A stretch of DNA of 64,000 nucleotides from JAVBUY01 sp031552735 (GTDB lineage Bacteria > Bacillota > Clostridia > Christensenellales > Aristaeellaceae), in assembly GCA_031552735.1 (NCBI GenBank), contig JAVBMF010000004.1, forward strand, positions 1-64,000, in the 5' to 3' direction. The notes under the pieces were generated by a model. It saw only the letters and a list, made by a program, of their open reading frames with translations. It was not told the DNA's origin and ran no database searches. The translations under genes were made by a program, and so were the position numbers. Below are positions 36,983 to 45,940 of the stretch, piece after piece. The number at the start of each line of letters is the position of its first letter. Position 1 is the stretch's first letter.

Positions 36983-37140
36983 CCCTGGATTGCACTTTTG
37001 GATAGCAGATTTTTGTGATAAAAACGTGAAATTATTGCATGCCAAACAGCGCGCAAGCGACAATTGCGGACTGTGAATTGCGTCTGAAGTGCATGCCGCA
37101 CGCGGCGAACATGCAAAAAAACGCGACCGTGAAGCATGCT

Positions 37141-37170
37141 TTGACAGAGAAAAAAGCTGTGTGGTATACT
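37141..37170 (+). promoter_or_regulatory. Promoter of the GtrA-LCP genes
   Basis: TTGACA, 18 bases, TATACT, 80 bases before the GtrA start. Between the divergent promoters I see no gene. Confidence 0.68.
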
Positions 37171-37249
37171 CATCAAGGCTCCGCGGGCACATCGCTTGGC
37201 GGACAATGCGCAATAATCGCATGTTCATGCGGGAACAGAGGAAGAATCC

Positions 37250-37693
37250 ATGTCGTTTATTCGTCGAATGGTGGACAAGTTTATGGCCGTGCCGGAGAGC
37301 ATCCGGTACCTGATCATCGGCGGCGCGACCACCGCGTTTAATTATGCGGTGCACGGCCTGTGCATGCTGATATTCAACTGGAATTATCAGCTCAATGTGT
37401 TCGTCGCGTGGGCAGCGGCGGTGGTGTTTGCCTATTTCGCAAACAAATACTTTGTTTTCAGCACAAAAACCGACACGAAGAACACCCTGCGCGAAGCTGG
37501 CTCGTTTGTGCTGATGCGCGCGGTGTCCTACGGTCTGGAGGCGCTGATCATGTACGTGCTGGTCGATCGGCTGCACCTGCATCAGATGCTGGCCAAGATT
37601 CCGACCAATATCCTTGTTATCATTGCCAATTACGCGTTCAGCAAGCTCTTTATCTTTAAGAAGCCTGCGCCCGCCAAGGAGGAAAATCCATGA
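37250..37693 (+). CDS. GtrA-family membrane protein
   Basis: A 147-residue protein with four TM helices and the GtrA pattern 'YLIIGGATTAFNYAVHG', 'YFANKYFVFS', closing 'NYAFSKLFIFK'. GtrA proteins are thought to help flip polyprenyl-linked sugars for surface glycosylation. The stop overlaps the next start (ATGA), tying it to a LytR-CpsA-Psr-type protein, another envelope-polymer factor. Confidence 0.9.
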   Translation: MSFIRRMVDKFMAVPESIRYLIIGGATTAFNYAVHGLCMLIFNWNYQLNVFVAWAAAVVFAYFANKYFVFSTKTDTKNTLREAGSFVLMRAVSYGLEALIMYVLVDRLHLHQMLAKIPTNILVIIANYAFSKLFIFKKPAPAKEENP

Positions 37694-38571
37694 AAAACCG
37701 ACTGACCGCGCGCCGCCTGTGCGCGCTGCTGCTGTGCGTGCTGCTGGCGCCGACCGGCGCGCTGGCCGAGGACGCGCGCCCGGCGTACAAGCCTGTGCGT
37801 GTGGACAAAAAGCAGCTGGTACCCAACACCAAGCTGCCCAAGAACGAACGCAGCATCCTGCTGATCGTCTTTGACCCGCTGGAGGGAAAAGAGACCGGCC
37901 CGGCGAGCACCATGCTGCTGGCCACCATCGACACCAAGAGCGGAAAATCGCGCATGACCGCCATCGAGACGCAACTGCTGGTCGATATCGACGCGGCGGG
38001 GCGCGATACGCTGGCGCAAGCGTATGCGATTGGCGGAGAGAACTTGGCGATGCGCACGGTCAACAAAGTGTTTGACATGAATGTGCGCGATTATGTGACC
38101 ATCAATCTGGCGAAGTTCGCCGGGGTGGTGGAGCTGGTTGGCGGCGTGTATCTGACCATTAGCGACGCCGACGCGGCGGCGCTGGGCATCGCGTCGGGCA
38201 ATCAGACACTGACGCCGGAGCAGACGCTGGCCTACATGCGTCTGCCGCGCGAGAACGCCGATGTCGATCGCCCGTATGTGGTGATCATGCAGACGCTGTA
38301 TCAGGCCTCGCGCGATAAAAGCGCGGGCAAGCTGACCGGCATGCTGCGCACCGTGTTGGGCAGCGTGAGCACCAACATTGGCTTGTTTGATATGATCGGG
38401 CTGGGTTCATCGGTGATGGGCAGTGAGGAGCGCGAGGAACTGCGCCTGCCCGCGCCGGAGATGCTCAAGGCGGTGCCGCTGTACGGCGAAACCTGCTATG
38501 AGGCCGATTTGGATGCCGCGCGCGACGCGTTGCACACCTTCCTGTTCGGGCAGGTTATCGCGGCGGAATAG
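37690..38571 (+). CDS. LytR-CpsA-Psr (LCP) family protein, degenerate active site
   Basis: Secreted protein of 293 residues with a signal peptide (cut near ALA-ED) in place of the usual TM anchor. LCP enzymes transfer teichoic acids or other glycopolymers to peptidoglycan. Visible family core: 'AQAYAIGG', 'DYVTINLAKFAGVVELVGGV', 'ALAYMRLPRE'. However the usual 'SD' after the first strand is 'ST' (STMLLATID), the 'PRDt' motif reads 'IETQ', and the last basic residues of the 'YvR.R....D..R..RQ' block are partly lost. It may bind lipid without catalysis. Translationally coupled to GtrA. Confidence 0.78.
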   Translation: MKNRLTARRLCALLLCVLLAPTGALAEDARPAYKPVRVDKKQLVPNTKLPKNERSILLIVFDPLEGKETGPASTMLLATIDTKSGKSRMTAIETQLLVDIDAAGRDTLAQAYAIGGENLAMRTVNKVFDMNVRDYVTINLAKFAGVVELVGGVYLTISDADAAALGIASGNQTLTPEQTLAYMRLPRENADVDRPYVVIMQTLYQASRDKSAGKLTGMLRTVLGSVSTNIGLFDMIGLGSSVMGSEEREELRLPAPEMLKAVPLYGETCYEADLDAARDALHTFLFGQVIAAE

Positions 38572-38586
38572 CGGATGGTTCAATCG

Positions 38587-38613
38587 AAAAAGCATGCGAA
38601 ACGCATGCTTTTT
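38587..38613 (+). terminator. Rho-independent terminator after LCP gene
   Basis: AAAAAGCATGCG/CGCATGCTTTTT perfect 12-bp stem with loop AAA. Confidence 0.9.
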
Positions 38614-38669
38614 CGGTATTTTGGGCACGCTTGTTCCAAAGCGGCAGATGCCGCGGGAGGAGGAGCTGC

Positions 38670-39278
38670 ATGGAGCGCTGGAAGGGGAAAAACGCGCGTG
38701 TGATCCGGTGGGGCGCAGCGGCGGTGCTGGTGGTGGCGATGCTGATCGTATGGGCGCCGCTGTCGGATTGGCTGACCAGTCAACCAGCGCCGCAGCCATT
38801 GGCGACGCGCGCGCCACAGGCGACGGTCGCGCCCACAGAGGAAGCGGAAGCGCGTCCGATTCTGGCGCAGGGGACGGCGCTGGCACAGGGAGCGCTGCTA
38901 AACCAGACGCTGACGTACGCGGCCTGCGGGCATGTCGTGCAGCGGCGCGTGGACGCCCCGGCGGAGTGCATCGGCATGGACCGTGTGGCGCTGGAACGGC
39001 TGCTCACCGATTATCGCGTGACCGCGTTTTCGGCGGCGGAGGTCGCGATGCAGCGCGAGCTGACCCTGTATTGCCCCGCGCACTGGGTGGTAAAGCCCGA
39101 CGATCTGGGCGAGCTATGCATCTGGCAAAATCAGCTCGGCGAGCACATGGATCAACTAACGCAGCTTGGCTTCGGCGTGGAGGACCTGCCGGAAGGCGAG
39201 CGGGAAGCTGTGCGGCGCGGCAAGGCGTTTGACTCGCAACAGGACATGGAGAGCTGGCTGGAAAATATACAGAGCTGA
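38670..39278 (+). CDS. BofC-like C-terminal-domain protein
   Basis: A 202-residue single-pass membrane protein (TM about 12-30, Pro/Ala-rich linker, then an exported domain). The C-terminal 70 residues match the BofC_C layout: a 'lYCPAHWVVKPDDLGELCIWQ' region split by turns, then 'VEDLPEGEREAVRRGKAFDSQQ' and 'WLENIQS'. In Bacillus BofC sits in the forespore and restrains the SpoIVB protease; bofC also lies near ruvAB there, as here. The assignment rests on this pattern alone. The start follows GGGAGGAGGAG. Confidence 0.65.
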   Translation: MERWKGKNARVIRWGAAAVLVVAMLIVWAPLSDWLTSQPAPQPLATRAPQATVAPTEEAEARPILAQGTALAQGALLNQTLTYAACGHVVQRRVDAPAECIGMDRVALERLLTDYRVTAFSAAEVAMQRELTLYCPAHWVVKPDDLGELCIWQNQLGEHMDQLTQLGFGVEDLPEGEREAVRRGKAFDSQQDMESWLENIQS

Positions 39279-39295
39279 TCATGATAAAAAACATC

Positions 39296-39355
39296 ATGCC
39301 AGACGGCATCGCGACGAATGCACAAACAAGAGGTTGCCGTCCGGCATCGCTCTTT
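39296..39355 (+). terminator. Long-stem terminator after BofC-like gene
   Basis: ATGCCAGACGGCA and TGCCGTCCGGCAT (12 of 13 paired) enclose a 26-base loop, followed by CGCTCTTTT. Confidence 0.6.
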
Positions 39356-39383
39356 TGCAACTGCGGTGGCGGCTGGGTGTGGT

Positions 39384-39442
39384 TTATGCATAGCAAAAGA
39401 TTCCTCGCAGGTTTGCGAAGAATCTTTGCTTGCGGTGCATAA
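39384..39442. repeat. Large imperfect inverted repeat beyond argH
   Basis: TTATGCA/TGCATAA outer arms and GCAAAAGATTCCTCGCA against TTGCGAAGAATCTTTGC inner arms form a long hairpin whose plus-strand exit is T-rich (TTTATTTT). Probably a terminator for read-through from the left toward argH. Confidence 0.6.
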
Positions 39443-39443
39443 T

Positions 39444-40826
39444 TTATTTTCCGTACCGCGCCAGCCACGCCTTTCCCGCGTCGATGCTGGCCCGCACCGC
39501 CTCGGGCGCGGGGCCGCCGGGGACGTTGCGCAAATTTACGCAGGACTGAATGGTCAACGCGTCAAACACATCGGCGTCAAACAGGGGAGAGAAGCCTTTT
39601 AGCTCATCCAGCGACAGGTCGAGCAGCGCCTTGCGAGCTTTCAAGCAGTGCAGCACCAGCTTGCCAATCACCTCGTGCGCCGCACGGAACGGCAGACCGC
39701 GCTTGACCAGATAGTCGGCGGCGTCGGTGGCGTTGGTGAAGCCCCCGGCAGCGCCGCGCGCCATGACCTCGGGATGGAAGGTGATCGTGCCCAGCATCGC
39801 GGTGAACACCGGCAGGCAACCGGCCAGCGTATCATGCGCGTCGAACAGCGCCTCCTTATCCTCCTGCATGTCCTTGTTATAGGCCAGCGGCAGCCCCTTG
39901 AGGGTGGTCAGCAGCGCCGTCAGGTCACCATACACGCGCCCGGTTTTGCCGCGAATCAGTTCGGCGACGTCGGGGTTCTTTTTTTGCGGCATGATTGACG
40001 AGCCGGTGGAGAACGCGTCGTCCATCTCGACAAAGCGAAACTCGTCGGTGGACCAGAGAATCAGCTCCTCGCAAAAGCGCGAGAGGTGCATCATGGTCAC
40101 GGACGCCGCAGATACATAGTCGATGACGAAATCGCGGTCGCTGACGCCATCGAGGCTGTTGTCCGTGATCGCCGCAAAGCCCAGCAGCTCGGCGACGCGC
40201 TGGCGATTGAGCGGGTAGGTCGTCCCGGCCAGTGCGCCAGAGCCGAGCGGCATCACGTCGGCGCGGCGGTGGCAGTCGGAAAAACGGTCGATGTCGCGCG
40301 CGAACATCTGGAAGTACGCCATCAGGTGATGTGCCAGCGTGATGGGCTGCGCCTTTTGCAGGTGTGTGTAGCCGGGCATCACGGTGGTCAGGTGTTGGCT
40401 GGACAGATTAAGCAGCAGCCCGCACAGCGCGGTCAGCAGGCCAATCGCCTCATCGGCGATGTGCTTGACATACAGGTGCGCGTCCAGCGCCACCTGATCA
40501 TTACGGCTGCGCCCGGTGTGCAGGCGCTTGCCCGCTTCGCCGATGCGCTCGGTGAGCAGCGCCTCTACGCCCATGTGGACATCCTCGGCGGCAGGGTCGA
40601 GCTGTAGCGTGCCCGCCGTCAGATCCGCCAAGATGCCGTTGAGTCCCGCGACGATGGCCTGCGCGTCGGCGTCGGGGATAATGCCCTGTTCGCCCAGCAT
40701 GGTGGCATGCGCGATGGACCCGGCGATGTCCTGCGTCAGCAGTCGCTGGTCAAACCGGAGCGACGAATGAAAGTCGTCCACTCTGCCATCGGTGTGCTTT
40801 TCAAAGCGGCCGGACCATAGCTTCAC
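39444..40826 (-). CDS. argH: Argininosuccinate lyase
   Basis: Last step of arginine synthesis: argininosuccinate to arginine and fumarate. The 460-residue protein has 'KLWSGRF' at the start, 'HTGRSRNDQVALD', and the superfamily signature 'GSSIMPQKKNPD'. The GTG start overlaps the argG stop (GTGA) with GGAGGAG upstream; a much longer upstream frame is an artefact. Length is normal for the family. Confidence 0.97.
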   Translation of the reverse strand: MKLWSGRFEKHTDGRVDDFHSSLRFDQRLLTQDIAGSIAHATMLGEQGIIPDADAQAIVAGLNGILADLTAGTLQLDPAAEDVHMGVEALLTERIGEAGKRLHTGRSRNDQVALDAHLYVKHIADEAIGLLTALCGLLLNLSSQHLTTVMPGYTHLQKAQPITLAHHLMAYFQMFARDIDRFSDCHRRADVMPLGSGALAGTTYPLNRQRVAELLGFAAITDNSLDGVSDRDFVIDYVSAASVTMMHLSRFCEELILWSTDEFRFVEMDDAFSTGSSIMPQKKNPDVAELIRGKTGRVYGDLTALLTTLKGLPLAYNKDMQEDKEALFDAHDTLAGCLPVFTAMLGTITFHPEVMARGAAGGFTNATDAADYLVKRGLPFRAAHEVIGKLVLHCLKARKALLDLSLDELKGFSPLFDADVFDALTIQSCVNLRNVPGGPAPEAVRASIDAGKAWLARYGK

Positions 40827-42034
40827 TTGCTTTTCTCCTCCATCAATGCCTTGACTTTCATCGGCAGGCCGAACAGATTGATGAATCCCTCGGCGTCCTT
40901 GTGGTTGTAGAGTTCCGCCGAATCGCCGAAGGTGGCGATGGCCTCGGAATAGAGCGAGTGCGGCGACTTGGCACCCGCCGGGATTACATTGCCCTTGTAG
41001 AGCTTGAGCTTCACCGTGCCGGTCACCACTTGCTGCGTGGCATCGACAAAGGCGCTCATCGCCTCGCGCAGCGGCGTGTACCATTGCCCGTCGTACACCA
41101 ACTCGCCAAAGCGCACGGCCATCATCTCTTTGTAGTGCGCGGTGGCGCGATCCAGCGTGATGGACTCCAGCTCGTGATGCGCGGCATAGAGCACCGTGCC
41201 CGCCGGGGTCTCATATACGCCGCGCGACTTCATGCCCACGAGACGGTTTTCCACCATGTCGGCGATGCCCACGCCGTTGCGCGCGGCGATGGCGTTCAGC
41301 GCCTCGATCACTTCAATCGCGCCCATCGCCTGGCCATTGACCTGGGCGGGAACGCCCTTCACAAAATCAATCGTGACATATTCCGGCTTGTCGGGCGCGT
41401 CCTCTGGCTGCACGCAGATCAGCGGCAGGTCGCGCGGCGGCTCGTTCCACGGGTCCTCCAGATCGGCGCCTTCGTGCGACAGGTGCCACAGGTTGCGGTC
41501 CATCGAGTACGGGCGCTTCTTGCTGACCGGCACCGGGATGCCGCGCGCGTTGGCGTAGTCGATGGCTTCCTCACGGCTCTTGATGTCCCAGATGCGCCAG
41601 GGCGCGATGATCTCCATGTGCGGATCGAACGCCTTGATGGTCAGCTCAAAGCGCACCTGATCGTTGCCTTTGCCGGTCGCGCCGTGGCAGATGGCAGTGC
41701 AGCCCTCTTGCTTGGCGATCTCCACCAGCCGCTTGGCGATCAGCGGGCGCGCAAAGGAAGTGCCCAGCAGGTACTTGCCCTCATAGACCGCGCCAGCCTT
41801 GAGCGTCGGCCAGATAAAATCTTCGACAAACTCCTTGCGCAGATCCTCGATGTATAGCTTTTCCGCGCCGGTCTTGGCGGCCTTTTCGTGCAGGGGGGCC
41901 AGCTCTTCGCCTTGCCCGACGTCAGCGGCCATGCAGACCACGTCGCAGTCAAAGTTTTCCTTCAGCCACGGGATGATGATCGAAGTATCCAGGCCGCCGG
42001 AATAGGCCAACAGTACGCGCTTTTTGCTGCTCAT
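40823..42034 (-). CDS. argG: Argininosuccinate synthase
   Basis: Joins citrulline and aspartate using ATP. A 403-residue protein of normal length: 'LLAYSGGLDTSIII' (PP-loop ATP site), 'ATGKGNDQVRFE', 'KKRPYSMDRNLWH'. The ATG follows AGGAGG about 10 bases upstream. It is co-transcribed and translationally coupled with argH. Confidence 0.97.
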   Translation of the reverse strand: MSSKKRVLLAYSGGLDTSIIIPWLKENFDCDVVCMAADVGQGEELAPLHEKAAKTGAEKLYIEDLRKEFVEDFIWPTLKAGAVYEGKYLLGTSFARPLIAKRLVEIAKQEGCTAICHGATGKGNDQVRFELTIKAFDPHMEIIAPWRIWDIKSREEAIDYANARGIPVPVSKKRPYSMDRNLWHLSHEGADLEDPWNEPPRDLPLICVQPEDAPDKPEYVTIDFVKGVPAQVNGQAMGAIEVIEALNAIAARNGVGIADMVENRLVGMKSRGVYETPAGTVLYAAHHELESITLDRATAHYKEMMAVRFGELVYDGQWYTPLREAMSAFVDATQQVVTGTVKLKLYKGNVIPAGAKSPHSLYSEAIATFGDSAELYNHKDAEGFINLFGLPMKVKALMEEKSK

Positions 42035-42073
42035 TTTTGGGATGCCTCCTGCTTCTTATGCGTTACATTGGAT

Positions 42074-42102
42074 ATTATACGACCAAAATCGCAAAAAATC
42101 AA
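42074..42102 (-). promoter_or_regulatory. argGH promoter
   Basis: On the minus strand: TTGATT, 17 bases, TATAAT, 40 bases before argG. Confidence 0.65.
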
Positions 42103-42110
42103 CACCAAAA

Positions 42111-42124
42111 TGAATAATAATGCA
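42111..42124. promoter_or_regulatory. Possible ARG box (ArgR operator)
   Basis: TGAATAATAATGCA is close to the Firmicutes/enteric ARG-box consensus (TGAATaATnATtCA-like) and lies just upstream of the argGH -35 box. Only one clear box is seen. Confidence 0.4.
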
Positions 42125-42166
42125 ATAGGTATGCAACGGCGCTTGGCGAACAGCTTTTCTCTTTTC

Positions 42167-42195
42167 TTGACAAGCGGCAATCAAAAAGGTATTAT
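42167..42195 (+). promoter_or_regulatory. Promoter of the ruvC operon
   Basis: TTGACA, 17 bases, TATTAT, about 45 bases upstream of ruvC; divergent from argGH. Confidence 0.65.
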
Positions 42196-42241
42196 ACAAT
42201 GTCAGTACAAGCAGACGGCATCGCCGGAAAGGTTGGCTATC

Positions 42242-42736
42242 GTGACCATACTGGGCATCGACCCCGGGCTGGCGACACTGGGCTGGGGCGTGATTACAAA
42301 AGAGGGGCAAAAACTGCGCCTGGTGCAATACGGCACGCTGGGCACGCCGCCCGGCGGCACGCTGCCACATCGCCTACGCAGCATCTTTCTGGGCATCCAA
42401 CAGTTGATGACTACCTTCGCGCCCGACGAGATCGCGGTGGAGGAGCTGTTCTTTTCCAAGAACGTGACGACCGGCATGGCAGTCAGCGCTGCCAGAGGCG
42501 CGGCATTGGTGGCGGTTGCCGAGAAAAACGACGCCATCTACGAGTACACGCCGATGCAGATCAAGCAGGCGGTGGTCGGCTATGGCAGGGCAGAGAAGCA
42601 GCAGGTGCAGCAGATGGTGAAGATGCTGCTGGGGCTATCGGAAATACCCAAACCAGATGACGCCGCCGACGCGCTGGCTGTGGCCATCACGCACGCACAT
42701 ACCGGCGCGCACATCGCACAATTCAAAATGAAGTAG
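42242..42736 (+). CDS. ruvC: Holliday junction resolvase RuvC
   Basis: Endonuclease that cuts Holliday junctions after RuvAB branch migration. The 164-residue protein is of normal size; acidic catalytic residues are seen in 'GIDPGLA', 'VEELFF' and 'DDAADALAVAI'. The GTG start is chosen (GGAAAGG upstream); the frame is open far upstream but without any ribosome site. First gene of the ruv operon. Confidence 0.96.
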   Translation: MTILGIDPGLATLGWGVITKEGQKLRLVQYGTLGTPPGGTLPHRLRSIFLGIQQLMTTFAPDEIAVEELFFSKNVTTGMAVSAARGAALVAVAEKNDAIYEYTPMQIKQAVVGYGRAEKQQVQQMVKMLLGLSEIPKPDDAADALAVAITHAHTGAHIAQFKMK

Positions 42737-42749
42737 GGAACGCGATCTT

Positions 42750-43214
42750 ATGGAAAATGAAATGATCCAGGCATTCTGGCGGCGCTTTCTCGCGGCCAAA
42801 GGGTTATCCCAGGACACGCGGATGTTTAGCGTCTTTGCCTTCTGCGGTGGCGGCCCGCTTGCCGATCTGCTGCTCGGGCTGGTGCTCAGCGGCGAAAAGA
42901 CCGCCACCACCTCGTCGGTCAACGCCTATCTGAAGGAAGGCGAGGAAATGGCCGACCCGGGCTCCTACCACGTGGTGCTCGACGCGCAGCGTACCCCGCG
43001 CTGTGTGATCCAGATCACAGCGGCGGATGTGTACCCATTTAACGAAATGACCTACGACCTCATCCGCGACGAGGGCGAGGATGACAGCTTGGAGAGCTGG
43101 CAAGAGACGCACCTGAAGCTCTTTCAGGCCGAAGGAGAGCAGTTGGGCTTTGTCTTTACCGAGGACATGCCGGTGCTCTTCGAGCATTTTGCCGTCGTGT
43201 ATCGAGAGGACTAA
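42750..43214 (+). CDS. ASCH-domain protein
   Basis: A 154-residue cytosolic protein with an ASCH fold, an RNA-binding beta-barrel related to PUA. Key patterns: 'VLSGEKTATTSSVNAYL' and 'CVIQITAADVYPFNEM', with the acidic 'EGEDDSLESWQETH' helix. Some relatives hydrolyse N4-acetylcytidine, others bind RNA; role here unknown. It lies between ruvC and ruvA with short spacers, so it is co-transcribed with the Holliday junction genes. Confidence 0.85.
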   Translation: MENEMIQAFWRRFLAAKGLSQDTRMFSVFAFCGGGPLADLLLGLVLSGEKTATTSSVNAYLKEGEEMADPGSYHVVLDAQRTPRCVIQITAADVYPFNEMTYDLIRDEGEDDSLESWQETHLKLFQAEGEQLGFVFTEDMPVLFEHFAVVYRED

Positions 43215-43225
43215 AGGAGTAGCCG

Positions 43226-43825
43226 ATGTACGCATATATTGAAGGATTGCTCGCCGAGAAGCGCCAGGGCGAAGTGGTGATCGACGCGAATGGCGTGGGG
43301 TATCTGCTGCTGTGCTCCGCCAGCACGGTGGCCGCCGCGCCCGCGACCGGGGAACGCTTCCGCTGCTACACGCATCTGTCGGTGCGCGAGGACGCGATGG
43401 AGCTGTTCGGTTTCGCCTCGCGCGAGGAGCGCGGCATGTTCCTAAAGCTGTGCGCTGTGTCTGGCGTCGGACCCAAGACCGCGCTGGGCATCCTGTCGGT
43501 GCTGCCCCTGAAAGACCTGATGATCGCCATCGCGATGGGCGACGAGGCCACACTATCGCGCGCGCCAGGCATCGGCAAAAAGACCGCGTCGCGCCTGGTG
43601 CTGGAACTAAAGGACAAGATGGATGCCGCGGACGTATCGGGCATCGCCGGATCGCAGGCAGCGGCCATGCCGGTGGCGCTGGGCGCGCAGCAGGAGGCGG
43701 TGCAGGCACTGATCTCGCTGGGGTATTCCAGCGCGGAGGCGGCGCGCGCCATCAATCAGGTGCGCGAGATGAGCGACCAGACCGATCAGTTGATCATGCT
43801 GGCGCTCAAGCAGATGAACCTGTAA
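43226..43825 (+). CDS. ruvA: Holliday junction DNA helicase subunit RuvA
   Basis: Junction-binding subunit, 199 residues. OB-fold N-terminus 'MYAYIEGLLAEK', helix-hairpin-helix motifs 'LCAVSGVGPKTALGIL' and 'APGIGKKTASRLVLEL', and a C-terminal domain III ('EAVQALISLGYSSAEA') that contacts RuvB. AAAGGAG precedes the ATG. Confidence 0.97.
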   Translation: MYAYIEGLLAEKRQGEVVIDANGVGYLLLCSASTVAAAPATGERFRCYTHLSVREDAMELFGFASREERGMFLKLCAVSGVGPKTALGILSVLPLKDLMIAIAMGDEATLSRAPGIGKKTASRLVLELKDKMDAADVSGIAGSQAAAMPVALGAQQEAVQALISLGYSSAEAARAINQVREMSDQTDQLIMLALKQMNL

Positions 43826-43852
43826 CATCCACGCGAGAGGAGTGAAGCGACG

Positions 43853-44896
43853 ATGGAAAACGATGATCGCCTGATCATGTCCGGCTTTCGCGCCGAGGAC
43901 GAAGAGATCGAACAATCGCTTCGCCCCAAGACGCTGCGCGGCTATGTGGGGCAAAAGACTGTCAAGGACAGCCTAAACATCTATATCGAGGCGGCGCGCC
44001 AACGCCATGACGCGCTGGATCACATCCTGCTGTATGGCCCGCCGGGGTTGGGCAAGACCACGCTGGCGTGCATCATCGCCGCCGAGATGGGGCAGAACAT
44101 CCGCATCACCTCCGGCCCGGCGATTGAGCGCCCCGGCGATCTGGCGTCGATCCTGACCAACCTGTCGGCGGGCGATGTGCTGTTCATCGACGAGATTCAC
44201 CGCCTGTCGCGCTCGGTGGAAGAGGTGCTTTATCCCGCGATGGAAGACTACGCGCTGGACATCATGATCGGCAAGGGGCCGAGCGCGCGCGCCATCCGCC
44301 TGGATTTGCCCAAGTTCACACTGGTCGGCGCGACCACGCGCGCGGGACAGCTCTCCGCGCCGCTGCGCGACCGCTTCGGCATCGTGTTCCGGCTGGAGAT
44401 GTACTCCACCGACGATCTGGCGCACATCGCGCGCAACTCCGCCGAGGTGCTCAAGATCGCCTATGACCCGGAAGGCATCCGCGAGATTGCCCGTCGGTCA
44501 CGCGGGACGCCGCGCATTGTCAACCGCATGCTCAAACGCGTGCGCGACTATGCGCAGGTGCGCGGCGAGGGTCGCATCACCGAGCAGGCGGCACGCGAGG
44601 CGCTGGACATGCTGGCGGTGGATCCGCTGGGTTTGGATCGCGTGGATCGCGCGGTGCTGACCACGATGATCCAAAAATTCGGCGGCGGGCCGGTCGGTCT
44701 GGACACGCTGGCCGCCACCACCGGCGAGGACGCGGTCACCATCGAGGACGTGTACGAGCCGTACCTGCTGCAATTGGGGTTCATTATGCGCACGCCGCGC
44801 GGACGCATTTGCCTGCCCGCCGCGTATGCGCACTTGGGGCTGACCATGCCTGCACCTAAGGCGAATGCCGACCAGATATCGCTGTTGGATCAATAA
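43853..44896 (+). CDS. ruvB: Holliday junction branch-migration ATPase RuvB
   Basis: AAA+ motor of branch migration, 347 residues: N-terminal 'LRPKTLRGYVGQ', Walker A GPPGLGKTT, Walker B LFIDEIH, sensor 'GATTRAG', arginine finger 'APLRDRFG', and a C-terminal winged helix ('GLDTLAATTGED'). AGAGGAGTG precedes the ATG. Confidence 0.98.
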   Translation: MENDDRLIMSGFRAEDEEIEQSLRPKTLRGYVGQKTVKDSLNIYIEAARQRHDALDHILLYGPPGLGKTTLACIIAAEMGQNIRITSGPAIERPGDLASILTNLSAGDVLFIDEIHRLSRSVEEVLYPAMEDYALDIMIGKGPSARAIRLDLPKFTLVGATTRAGQLSAPLRDRFGIVFRLEMYSTDDLAHIARNSAEVLKIAYDPEGIREIARRSRGTPRIVNRMLKRVRDYAQVRGEGRITEQAAREALDMLAVDPLGLDRVDRAVLTTMIQKFGGGPVGLDTLAATTGEDAVTIEDVYEPYLLQLGFIMRTPRGRICLPAAYAHLGLTMPAPKANADQISLLDQ

Positions 44897-44912
44897 CGAT
44901 GGAGAAAACCGC

Positions 44913-45938
44913 GTGCTGACAAGTGATTTTTATTATGAATTGCCCGAGGAGCTGATCGCGCAGACGCCGATGGAGCCGCGCGACAGCAGCCGCCTGCTGG
45001 TCTATCACCGGGACACCAACGCAATGGAGCATAAGGTGTTTCGCGATGTGCTGGACTACCTGCATGCCGGGGACGCGCTGGTTATCAACCGCACGCGCGT
45101 CATCCCGGCGCGTCTTTTTGGCGTGAAGCAGGGCACCGGCGGCGCGATAGAGTTTCTATTATTGAAGCGCCGCGCCCAAGATGAATGGGAAGTCATCCTA
45201 AAGCCGGGGCGCAAGGCGCAGCCCGGCGCGGTGTTTGTGTTTGGCGAGGGGCTGCTGACCGCGACCATCGTTGAGAGCACACCCGAGGGTGGGCGCATCG
45301 TGCGCTTTTCCTACGATGGCGTGTTCGAGAATATCCTCGAACAACTGGGGCAGATGCCGCTGCCGCCCTATATCCACGAGAAGCTGACCGACCGGTCACG
45401 CTACCAGACCGTCTACGCGGTGCACGACGGATCGGCCGCCGCGCCCACCGCCGGACTGCACTTTACCCCCGCGCTGCTGGATGCGATTCGCGAAAAGGGC
45501 ATCGACATCGTGCCGGTGTTGTTGCACGTCGGGTTGGGCACCTTCCGTCCGGTCAAGGAGCGCGACGTGGCCAAGCACCACATGCACAGCGAATATTACG
45601 AAGTGACCGAGGACGCGGCGACGCGCATCAATGCAGCGCGTGCGCGTGGCGGGCGCGTGGTGTGTGTGGGCACCACCACGGTGCGCACGCTGGAGAGCGT
45701 CGCCGACGAAGCGGGCAACGTGCGCGCGGGCAGCGGCGAAACCGCGATTTTCATCACGCCGGGCGTACAGGTGCGCGCCGTCGATGCGCTGATCACCAAC
45801 TTCCACCTACCCGAGAGCACGCTGCTGATGCTCATCAGCGCGATGATGGGCAGGGAACAGGCGCTGGCGACCTATGCCGAGGCGGTGCGGGAGAAGTATC
45901 GGTTTTTCTCGTTTGGCGATGCGATGATGATTCTATAA
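44913..45938 (+). CDS. queA: tRNA preQ1(34) S-adenosylmethionine ribosyltransferase-isomerase QueA
   Basis: Moves the ribosyl part of SAM to preQ1 in tRNA, making epoxyqueuosine. The 341-residue protein has 'FYYELPEELIAQTP', 'LVINRTRVIPARL', 'AAPTAGLHFTP', 'HVGLGTFRPV' and 'ITNFHLPESTLLMLISA'. The GTG start has GGAGA 8 bases upstream. tgt, the enzyme that inserts preQ1, lies 1 kb downstream. Confidence 0.97.
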   Translation: MLTSDFYYELPEELIAQTPMEPRDSSRLLVYHRDTNAMEHKVFRDVLDYLHAGDALVINRTRVIPARLFGVKQGTGGAIEFLLLKRRAQDEWEVILKPGRKAQPGAVFVFGEGLLTATIVESTPEGGRIVRFSYDGVFENILEQLGQMPLPPYIHEKLTDRSRYQTVYAVHDGSAAAPTAGLHFTPALLDAIREKGIDIVPVLLHVGLGTFRPVKERDVAKHHMHSEYYEVTEDAATRINAARARGGRVVCVGTTTVRTLESVADEAGNVRAGSGETAIFITPGVQVRAVDALITNFHLPESTLLMLISAMMGREQALATYAEAVREKYRFFSFGDAMMIL

Positions 45939-45940
45939 GA

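Noticed and set aside
36860..37249. Possible riboswitch or sRNA in the gap between the DUF3798 operon and gtrA
   Set aside because: Two divergent promoters explain the AT-rich sequence; I found no conserved riboswitch core or terminator-flanked RNA.
38423..39232. 269-codon plus-strand frame overlapping the LCP and BofC-like genes
   Set aside because: It crosses a clear terminator and is out of frame with both recognised proteins.
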